This document shows positions 1 to 6,026 of a stretch of DNA of 6,026 bases, in pieces (position 1 is the first letter of the stretch; each line of letters opens with the position of its first letter). Position numbers and translations under genes: made by a program. The DNA is from Bacteroidota bacterium (lineage in GTDB: Bacteria > Bacteroidota > Bacteroidia > Chitinophagales > Chitinophagaceae). The stretch spans positions 1 through 6,026 of the forward strand of contig JAEWJV010000486.1 of assembly GCA_023386395.1 (NCBI GenBank). The letters are read 5' to 3'. The notes below the pieces were generated by a model, which was not told the origin of the DNA, did not search any database, and was given only the letters and a program-made list of their open reading frames with translations.

Positions 1-1253
1 GGCGTGAACACACACAATACATAGCCGGCGAATCCCGTTATATGCAGATATATGGAAATTATGCTTTTGGTAAGAGTTCAGGATTGCTGTCGGCCTACAA
101 CATTTTATCCGGCGCTGAATCCCAACGCTGGCGTAATGATGGAGCTGTAAGAAGCCGTTATCCCACCGATTATTTTATGCAACCCGGCAGTTCTACCTAT
201 TTAGCCGATTACCAGTTGGAATGGGTACTGATGATGCATGAATATTTTATGTATTTCGGAAAGGATAAATTGATTGAAGGCTTATATCCAAATTTAAAAA
301 AGGCAATGGATTATTATCAGCCATTTATTGATAAAAAAACCGGCTTACTGGCTAACCTTCCCGGATGGATTGTGCTCGACTGGCCTGATACTTATTATAT
401 AGAAAAGAAAAATATTGTAACTGCGCTTAACTGTTTATACTATGGCGCATTAAATGCAGCAGAAGCAATTGCGACAGACTTTAATAATGATACTTTACAG
501 GAAGCTAAATGGAAAAAAAAGGAAGCAACGTTGAAGGAAAATATTAATAAAGAGCTTTGGTCTGAAAAGGCATTGGCCTACTTAGATAGCTATGAAGGCA
601 CTAAGATTGGACAGCAAACACAGGTTTATGCATTAACTTATGGACTGGCCGACAGCAGTAAAAAAGCTTCAATAAGCATATTAATTATGGATAGCGGTAA
701 GGCAAGCGAAGAATCTTTTGCTTACTGGACTTTAAAATCAATGTTTAATGAAGGATATGGACATTGGGCGCTTAATTACATGAGAAAAAACTGGGGCGCT
801 CAAACCCGCCTTTCATCATTTAACGGAGCATGGCATGAAGGATGGAATTTACCATGGGGCTCAACTTCGCACGCCTGGTCTTCAGGACCAACTGCACTGC
901 TTTCCCAAAAAGTACTTGGAGTAGAACCTACAGGATATGGCTGGAAAACATTTTCTGTAAAACCTTTTACAGGCGATTTAATGTGGGCCAAAGGAAATGT
1001 AGCAAGCGCTGCCGGTAACATTTTGGTGTGTTGGCAACGAACTGCAGGTAATCTTTTTACTTTAAAATTAAGCGTGCCCAAAGGAACTACTGCAAATGTT
1101 TATTTGCCTGCAACGCAAAATCGATCAATCAAAATAAATGGGAAAACCGTCGCAGATATGCCCGGTGTTAAATTACATGTGCAGGAAGGCCAACGAAGTG
1201 TGTTAACTGTTAACGAAGGTGACTATGAGTTTGAATGCAATATTGATAATTGA
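1..1253 (+). CDS. GH78-like alpha-L-rhamnosidase, C-terminal part (5' end outside window)
   Basis: Predicted inverting glycoside hydrolase releasing terminal alpha-L-rhamnose. The frame is open from base 3 to the TGA at 1251-1253, giving 416 visible residues; the ATG at 42 is internal, because the 13 codons before it belong to the conserved stretch REHTQYIAGESRY. The N-terminal beta-sandwich domains and any signal peptide are therefore missing. Counting from base 3, the six-hairpin (alpha/alpha)6 catalytic domain runs from about residue 1 to 300. It contains the general-acid-type RE at 1-2, the helix segment YLADYQLEW (66-74), VLDWPD (124-129), and GAWHEGWN, whose Glu279 fits the late catalytic Glu of GH78. 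SHAW (289-292) and LLSQKVLGVEP lead into a C-terminal beta-sandwich (about 305-416) of the Bac_rhamnosid_C type. The usual GH78 'GD' after the acid is 'GE' here, one residue further away. The family fold is fairly certain; exact substrate is inferred. Confidence 0.85.
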   Translation, partial: REHTQYIAGESRYMQIYGNYAFGKSSGLLSAYNILSGAESQRWRNDGAVRSRYPTDYFMQPGSSTYLADYQLEWVLMMHEYFMYFGKDKLIEGLYPNLKKAMDYYQPFIDKKTGLLANLPGWIVLDWPDTYYIEKKNIVTALNCLYYGALNAAEAIATDFNNDTLQEAKWKKKEATLKENINKELWSEKALAYLDSYEGTKIGQQTQVYALTYGLADSSKKASISILIMDSGKASEESFAYWTLKSMFNEGYGHWALNYMRKNWGAQTRLSSFNGAWHEGWNLPWGSTSHAWSSGPTALLSQKVLGVEPTGYGWKTFSVKPFTGDLMWAKGNVASAAGNILVCWQRTAGNLFTLKLSVPKGTTANVYLPATQNRSIKINGKTVADMPGVKLHVQEGQRSVLTVNEGDYEFECNIDN

Positions 1254-1350
1254 AAAGATGCAACTATTTGATAGCTACAGGGAGGTATTAATCTAATAAA
1301 ATCAGTTAATAAATATTGAATAAACAAGTTTAGCCTTGACCTTTTAAATA
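1254..1350. other. Intergenic gap between GH78-like and GH106 genes
   Basis: This gap of 97 bases (103 to the preferred ATG at 1357) is AT-rich. I see no convincing hairpin terminator and no clean Bacteroidota-type promoter (TTTG / TAnnTTTG), so co-transcription of the two genes is plausible but not shown. A purine run AGGGAGG at 1279-1285 resembles a Shine-Dalgarno sequence but no start codon follows at a useful distance. A 12-codon ORF (1258-1296) overlaps it and looks like chance. Confidence 0.5.
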
Positions 1351-1356
1351 GTGAAT

Positions 1357-4300
1357 ATGTTTAGAAAGATGAACAGGATATTACTAAGTTTTTGTTTAGT
1401 ATTGATTGTATCAGTTTGTAAAGTTTCAGCACAGCAAAATTCAATGGAAACGATCGGAAGAATTTTTACTAATATTCCCGATTCAATTCAAACAAGCGTC
1501 TACTGGTATTGGTTATCTGACAATATTTCAAAAGAAGGAATTATAAAAGATTTGCACGCCATGAAGCAGGCTGGCATTAACCGTGCTTTCATCGGCAATA
1601 TTGCAATGAATCCATCTGAAACGCCTTATGGCAATGTAAAGATTTTTACGTCGGAATGGTGGGATGCGTTGCATACTGCCTTAAAAACAGCCGGTGATTT
1701 AAATATTGAGATCGGCATCTTTAATGGCCCGGGCTGGTCGCAATCCGGCGGGCCCTGGGTTAAGCCCGAACAAGCTATGCGCTATCTTGCTTTTGCTGAT
1801 ACTTTAGTAAAAGGCGGTACGCACATTCATCTTCAGCTTCGTCAACCTAAAGATACTTTCCAGGATAAGTTTGTTATTGCTTATCCATACATAACAGGCA
1901 ATTCCGTTACGCCATCAAAACAATATTATTCAGCCAATAATAAAATAATGATTGATCAGGATTCTGTTATCTATTTTTCATCTGCTGATAAAATAACAGC
2001 AAGAAGTTTAATGCTGTACCCCGACGAGCACGACATCTTTACAAAAGCAGAGCTTTATTTTAAAAATAATGAAGGCAATTATGTATTGTTGAAGTCTTTT
2101 GAAGTAAACCGCACTAACAGCCAGTTAAATGTTGGTTTCGATCCTTATGCCGCTGTTACCCAAAGTTTTGAACAAACAAACAGCGATAGTTTTAAGCTGG
2201 TATTTACACACTCTTCAAAAGATGCGGCCTTCAAAAATATTATTTTATCAGGCATGCCGGTGGTTGAAGATTATAAAGAAAAAACACTGGCGAAAATGTG
2301 GCAAACACCGCATCCGTTATGGGATGCCTACTTGTGGCCACAACAAGCCGCAGTAAACGACACATCGCTTATAATCCGTCAAAATAAAGTAATTGATATT
2401 AGTGATAAAATGCAACCCGGCGGCCTGCTTGATTGGGATGCACCGCAAGGTGAATGGATTATTTCCCGTGTAGGAATGACGCCTACCAATGTTACAAACA
2501 CACCGGCTTCACCTGAAGGCACCGGGCTTGAGGTAGATAAAATGAGCAAAGCGCATGTGGCTACACATTTTGATGCCTATATAGGTGAAATTTTAAGCCG
2601 CATTCCGCCTGAAGACCGTAAAACTTTTAAGGTTGTGGTGCAAGACAGCTATGAAACCGGTGGCCAGAACTGGACCGATAGCTTTAAGCAGGATTTTATG
2701 CAACAATATGGCTACGACCCTTTGCCCTATTTGCCGGTAATGGAAGGCAAGGTAGTGGGCAGCGAAGATGTAGCCGACCGTTTTTTGTGGGATGTAAGAA
2801 GATTGGTGGCTGATAAAATTGCGTATGATTATGTTGGTGGTTTGCGTGATGTAAGCCATAAACATGGATTAACAACATGGCTTGAGAATTACGGTCACTG
2901 GGGTTTCCCGGGAGAATTTTTGCAATATGGCGGCCAGTCGGACGAAGTAGGCGGCGAGTTTTGGACGGAAGGGTACTTAGGCAATATAGAAAATAAAGCG
3001 GCTTCTTCATCGGCGCATATTTACGGCAAAACAAAAATTTCGGCTGAATCGTTTACTGCCGGCGGGCAAACATATGCACGCTATCCTGCATTGTTAAAGC
3101 AAAGAGGTGACCGCTTTTTTTGCGATGGCATCAATAATACTTTGTTGCATGTTTATTTTCTGGAACCAAACGATACAATGCCCGGCGTTAACACAGGTTT
3201 TGGTACGGAGTTTAACCGTTACAATACGTGGTTTTCGCAAATGCACCCATTCACACAATATCTTAAGAGGTGCAACATGATGCTGCAGCAGGGAAAATAT
3301 GTGGCCGATGTAGCCTATTTTATTGGTGAAGACGCACCAAAGATGACCGGCGTACAAAACCCGCCGCTGCCAAAAGGTTATTCGTTTGATTATATAAATG
3401 CCGAAGTAATTATGAAACGGCTTTCCGTGAAAAACGGGAGGTTTGTGTTACCTGATGGAATGAGTTATGCGCTGCTTGTATTGCCTGAGCTAAATAATAT
3501 GCGTCCTGAATTGCTGAAAAAAATTCAGCAATTAATGAATGATGGCGGAACAATATTGGGGCCACGGCCGGAACGTTCGCCGAGCCTTCAAAATTATCCT
3601 TTTGCAGATGATAGTGTGAAAATGCTGGCGCAAACTTTATGGGGCGCGTCAACGCAGGATGGCAAATGCAACAATGCGTATGGAAAAGGAAGAATGATAA
3701 ATGGATATTCAATAGAACAGGTGCTTGCTGATATGCATATACAACCCGATATGCAATCGAGAGGCGCCAAAGATTCATTGCTGTTTATCCATCGCCATGA
3801 AGCAGGTGCTGACATATATTTCCTATCAAACCAGTCATCAAAAAAGGTTTCGGTAAATCCTGTATTCCGCGTTACCGGCAAACAGCCTGAGCTATGGAAC
3901 CCATTAGATGGAACACAACGTGATTTATCAAATTATACAAATAATAATGGTACCACAGAAATGCCTTTGCAATTGGATGTTGCGGGCAGTGTATTTATTG
4001 TTTTTCGCAAACCACAAACAATAACCACCTCCCGAAAAAATAATTATAATGAAGCAGATACTGTATTCTCCACGCCGCTAACCAATCAATGGAAAATACA
4101 GTTTGATACAGCATTCAGGGGGCCTGCAAAAGCTGTTGTTTCAAACACCTTATTTGACTGGGGCAAAAGCGCAGATTCTTCCATAAAATATTATTCAGGC
4201 AAGGCTGTTTATACAACAAATTTTAACTGGAAGGGTGATGATGTTCAGCATGAAAAAATATTGCTTGACCTTGGCAATGTTACAGCAACAGCGGCAATTA

Positions 4301-4554
4301 AAGTTAACAACAAAGATGTTGGTGGTATTTGGGTTGCGCCTTATTCTATTGATATAACCAACGCATTAAAAAAAGGAAACAATACACTTGAAATTACGGT
4401 GGCAAATACTTGGGTAAACAGGTTGATCGGGGATCAGCGGTTGCCGGTTGAAAAACGTAAAACATGGCTTAGCTATAATCCTTACAAGCCCGATAGTGAA
4501 TTGCAAGCTTCGGGCTTATTAGGGCCGGTGAAAATTATTGGCATTAAATATTAG
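1357..4554 (+). CDS. Secreted GH106 alpha-L-rhamnosidase
   Basis: Predicted calcium-dependent, inverting alpha-L-rhamnosidase of family GH106, acting in the periplasm or at the cell surface on rhamnose-containing oligo- or polysaccharides. I chose ATG 1357 (1065 aa); GTG 1351 and ATG 1369 are in frame and all keep the signal peptide (about residues 1-25, cleavage VSA|QQ). The Cys at 21 is a poor lipobox, so Sec/SPI export is likelier than a lipoprotein. Seen in order: the N-terminal barrel strand VYWYW (48-52); GIFNGPGWSQSGGPW from 120; a beta-sandwich-like insertion around 160-310; QDSYETGGQNW (429-439) with Glu433; WLENYGHWG (508-516); YGGQSDEVGGEFW (524-536), acidic and a plausible metal or sugar site; and KISAESFTAGG with Glu564. 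Glu433 and Glu564 are the likely acid and base; their spacing (131) resembles that recalled for Bacteroides BT0986. IYFLSNQ lies near 820. A C-terminal jelly roll (about 905-1065) carries GGIWVAPY and NTWVNRLIGDQRL. Length and architecture are normal for the family and nothing looks broken. Confidence 0.93.
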   Translation: MFRKMNRILLSFCLVLIVSVCKVSAQQNSMETIGRIFTNIPDSIQTSVYWYWLSDNISKEGIIKDLHAMKQAGINRAFIGNIAMNPSETPYGNVKIFTSEWWDALHTALKTAGDLNIEIGIFNGPGWSQSGGPWVKPEQAMRYLAFADTLVKGGTHIHLQLRQPKDTFQDKFVIAYPYITGNSVTPSKQYYSANNKIMIDQDSVIYFSSADKITARSLMLYPDEHDIFTKAELYFKNNEGNYVLLKSFEVNRTNSQLNVGFDPYAAVTQSFEQTNSDSFKLVFTHSSKDAAFKNIILSGMPVVEDYKEKTLAKMWQTPHPLWDAYLWPQQAAVNDTSLIIRQNKVIDISDKMQPGGLLDWDAPQGEWIISRVGMTPTNVTNTPASPEGTGLEVDKMSKAHVATHFDAYIGEILSRIPPEDRKTFKVVVQDSYETGGQNWTDSFKQDFMQQYGYDPLPYLPVMEGKVVGSEDVADRFLWDVRRLVADKIAYDYVGGLRDVSHKHGLTTWLENYGHWGFPGEFLQYGGQSDEVGGEFWTEGYLGNIENKAASSSAHIYGKTKISAESFTAGGQTYARYPALLKQRGDRFFCDGINNTLLHVYFLEPNDTMPGVNTGFGTEFNRYNTWFSQMHPFTQYLKRCNMMLQQGKYVADVAYFIGEDAPKMTGVQNPPLPKGYSFDYINAEVIMKRLSVKNGRFVLPDGMSYALLVLPELNNMRPELLKKIQQLMNDGGTILGPRPERSPSLQNYPFADDSVKMLAQTLWGASTQDGKCNNAYGKGRMINGYSIEQVLADMHIQPDMQSRGAKDSLLFIHRHEAGADIYFLSNQSSKKVSVNPVFRVTGKQPELWNPLDGTQRDLSNYTNNNGTTEMPLQLDVAGSVFIVFRKPQTITTSRKNNYNEADTVFSTPLTNQWKIQFDTAFRGPAKAVVSNTLFDWGKSADSSIKYYSGKAVYTTNFNWKGDDVQHEKILLDLGNVTATAAIKVNNKDVGGIWVAPYSIDITNALKKGNNTLEITVANTWVNRLIGDQRLPVEKRKTWLSYNPYKPDSELQASGLLGPVKIIGIKY

Positions 4555-4731
4555 CCCTTGGGAATTACAGGCTGTTTGGGTTGATTAATTCATTTTCTGT
4601 AACCGGCTTTGGTAATGCTGTTCATCGTCCTTTGTGTCACTCCCTTCTGCTATGGTTGCATAATAAAATTTTCACTGCTAATTCAAACAGCTTTTTATTT
4701 ATTACCAATCATGATTAAATAATTAAAACAG
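4555..4731. other. Intergenic region upstream of second GH78-like gene
   Basis: These 177 bases separate the GH106 stop from the GTG start of the next gene. They hold a possible Bacteroidota-type promoter (4631-4658) and a 35-codon hydrophobic ORF (4615-4722, ATG to TAA) in the same frame as the next gene, ending 9 bases before its GTG. They also hold a distant 8-base inverted repeat: GCTGTTTG at 4571-4578 and CAAACAGC at 4684-4691, the second arm followed by a T-rich run. The 105-base loop makes it a poor terminator. The gap is larger than the one before GH106, which would suit a separate promoter for the third gene. Confidence 0.5.
4631..4658 (+). promoter_or_regulatory. Candidate Bacteroidota-type promoter for second GH78-like gene
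   Basis: TTTG at 4631-4634 and TATGGTTG at 4651-4658 match the Bacteroidota -33 (TTTG) and -7 (TAnnTTTG) consensus, with one mismatch in the -7 box. The spacer is 16 bases, a little shorter than the usual 19 or so. Transcription would begin near 4664-4667, leaving a leader of roughly 65 bases before the GTG at 4732. In AT-rich DNA such a match can arise by chance, so this is only a suggestion. Confidence 0.25.
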
Positions 4732-6026
4732 GTGCAAATAACTATTAAGCTATTTATAAGACGGAGCTTTTGGCTTTGGCTTTTGCTAATCCCTTTTGTT
4801 GTAAAAGCACAGGTTAAACAGCCATATAAAAAACTGCATGGTGGCAGCTTTTCATCACAAAAAAATCCTGCTTCTCCGGATCCGTTGGTTAATTATCAAT
4901 GGCTAAATACGGATGCTGCGCAAGCGCTTCAATATTTTGTAGCGAAACCTATAACAGCGCAAACTTTTCCATCTTCAGCAGCGTCGGTTATAAACAATGA
5001 ATGGCTTATTCGTTCGGATGTAGATATAATGTTTGACTTTGGTGTTGAACATGCAGCCTGGCCTGAATTTGACAGTAAAGAGTTATCAGGCGATGTTGAA
5101 ATGAGTATTAGTGAATACAATGAACCAGCTATTGTAAACGAAGGAGCGCAACATCCCGCAAAAACATTAAAACCTGTGCGATATGGCAATACCTTCAGAT
5201 TAGAATTAAATGATGAATTATATGAAGGCGTGCGCTTTGTGTGGCTTCATTTTAAAAATGTAAAAAAACCTTTTCATGTAAACAATATAAGATTGATTTG
5301 CCAGGTAAAACCGGCAAACTATTCTGGCTCTTTTCACACAAATGATTCAATGCTTAACCGCCTTTGGTACACAGGTGCTTATACGGTACGGTTAAATTTC
5401 ATGAAAGATTATATTGGTGCTATTCTAATGGAAAGAAGTGATCGCCATTCCTGGACGGGTGATGCTTACCCCGCACAAGCTGCTTCTCTGGTTGCCTTTG
5501 GGAATTATGACCTGGTAAAGAAAAACCTGGCGTACACGGCAAAGTTAGATAATAGTATCCCGGCGTATGCATTGTATTGGGTGCTTAGTCTTGCAGATTA
5601 TTTTAATTACACCGCAGACACGGCATTTTTAAAAAAATATTTAAATAATGCTGAAGAAAAGCTTACCACTGCTAAACAGTATTTTGATTCGCTACCAAAT
5701 CTTGCTTTTTTAGGTTGGGATGAAAGGCTTGGGGCGGGTTTTGAAAACCCAAATCTTCCTGAAGGCAGGCTTGTTTACCGATGCCTTTGTTTACAGGCAT
5801 GGCAAAGCTTTGCAGCAATAGCAATAGCGGCCGGTTATACCGGAATTGCAAAAAGATACACCAGTTTTGCGAAAGAAAAAATGCAATGGCTGATTAAGAA
5901 TAACAGTCAGCCTTTTGGCTTACACTCCGTCGCTAAAGCTGTTAATGCAGGCTTATTGTCTGATTCTATAGTTGCACAAGCTGCAGGAAGTTTTTTTTCA
6001 AACAGGTTACAAAGACTGTCCTATTC
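4732..6026 (+). CDS. Secreted GH78-like (six-hairpin) glycoside hydrolase, N-terminal part (3' end outside window)
   Basis: Predicted exported alpha-L-rhamnosidase-like enzyme; 431 codons are visible and the frame is still open at the right edge. The start is GTG 4732: an in-frame TAA lies at 4720-4722, no ATG lies between, and the GTG opens a clear signal peptide (IRR, then hydrophobic SFWLWLLLIPFVV, cleavage VKA|Q at 26/27). The next in-frame ATG, 5029, would delete it. There is no obvious Shine-Dalgarno; the leader is A-rich, as usual in Bacteroidota. Residues about 30-200 look like a beta-sandwich domain (for example VDIMFDFG, VRFVWLHFKN). Then NDSMLNRLWYTGAYT (204-218), the classic entry to the GH78 (alpha/alpha)6 barrel, is followed by MERSDRHSWTGDAYPAQ (233-249), YWVLSLADYF and FLGWDERLG (326-334). 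Aligned with the GH78 signature DCPxRERLGWTGD, the acid is Asp237 rather than Glu, the leading Asp is Leu232, and the final Asp244 is kept. This may be a distinct GH78-like subgroup; rhamnose specificity is inferred. It shares the fold with the protein at 1-1253 but is not a close copy. Confidence 0.85.
   Translation, partial: MQITIKLFIRRSFWLWLLLIPFVVKAQVKQPYKKLHGGSFSSQKNPASPDPLVNYQWLNTDAAQALQYFVAKPITAQTFPSSAASVINNEWLIRSDVDIMFDFGVEHAAWPEFDSKELSGDVEMSISEYNEPAIVNEGAQHPAKTLKPVRYGNTFRLELNDELYEGVRFVWLHFKNVKKPFHVNNIRLICQVKPANYSGSFHTNDSMLNRLWYTGAYTVRLNFMKDYIGAILMERSDRHSWTGDAYPAQAASLVAFGNYDLVKKNLAYTAKLDNSIPAYALYWVLSLADYFNYTADTAFLKKYLNNAEEKLTTAKQYFDSLPNLAFLGWDERLGAGFENPNLPEGRLVYRCLCLQAWQSFAAIAIAAGYTGIAKRYTSFAKEKMQWLIKNNSQPFGLHSVAKAVNAGLLSDSIVAQAAGSFFSNRLQRLSY

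Noticed and set aside
513..520. Run of eight A in the first gene, and a run of eight T at 5991-5998 in the third
   Set aside because: These could be slippage tracts, but both encode frame-consistent residues in AT-rich DNA and no frameshift is seen around them.
800..1081. Minus-strand ORF of 93 codons inside the first gene
   Set aside because: It lies entirely within a strongly supported GH78 coding region and has no recognisable family features; it is an antisense shadow.
1202..1214. Palindromic GTTAAC-T-GTTAAC as an operator
   Set aside because: It lies within the coding region near the end of the first gene, is AT-rich and short, and has no second copy in a regulatory position.
2129..2356. 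Plus-strand 75-codon ORF in another frame of the GH106 gene
   Set aside because: It is embedded in the intact GH106 frame with no own start context or domain.
2593..3881. Several overlapping minus-strand ORFs of 87-122 codons
   Set aside because: They sit opposite the conserved GH106 frame, overlap one another, and read as low-complexity, Cys/His/Pro-rich shadows.
4571..4691. 8-base inverted repeat GCTGTTTG / CAAACAGC followed by T-rich sequence as a terminator of the GH106 gene
   Set aside because: The arms are 105 bases apart, far too long for an intrinsic terminator loop, and an 8-base match in this gap is not striking.
4929..5189. Minus-strand 86-codon ORF
   Set aside because: It is opposite the signal-peptide-bearing GH78-like gene, whose frame is continuous through this stretch.

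Overview
The window reads as a piece of a carbohydrate-degradation locus from a member of the Bacteroidota. The evidence is AT-rich DNA, secreted glycoside hydrolases with short Sec signal peptides ending in A-Q, no clear Shine-Dalgarno sequences in front of the genes, and protein families (GH106 and divergent GH78-like proteins) that are abundant in this phylum. A soil or plant-associated Chitinophagaceae-type organism is my guess from protein style only; no marker gene is present.

Layout: three genes, all on the + strand. (1) Positions 1-1253 hold the C-terminal part of a GH78-type alpha-L-rhamnosidase-like protein whose start lies upstream of the window. (2) After a 97-base gap comes a complete, secreted GH106 alpha-L-rhamnosidase of about 1065 residues (1357-4554). 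(3) After a 177-base gap comes the N-terminal 431 residues of a second, different GH78-like protein (4732-6026). It starts at a GTG, carries a signal peptide, and runs off the right edge of the window.

Together this is a run of two or three rhamnose-cleaving enzymes of two unrelated folds: the (alpha/alpha)6 barrel of GH78 and the (beta/alpha)8 barrel of GH106. Such runs are typical of polysaccharide utilisation loci that dismantle rhamnose-rich glycans such as rhamnogalacturonan side chains or backbone, or microbial exopolysaccharides. No SusC/SusD pair, regulator or transporter falls inside the window, so the target glycan cannot be named. The most interesting points are the non-canonical catalytic motifs of both GH78-like proteins, the GTG start and possible promoter of the third gene, and a 35-codon hydrophobic ORF directly upstream of that GTG. 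I see no mobile element, CRISPR array, tRNA or rRNA, and no previously undescribed system that I can support.
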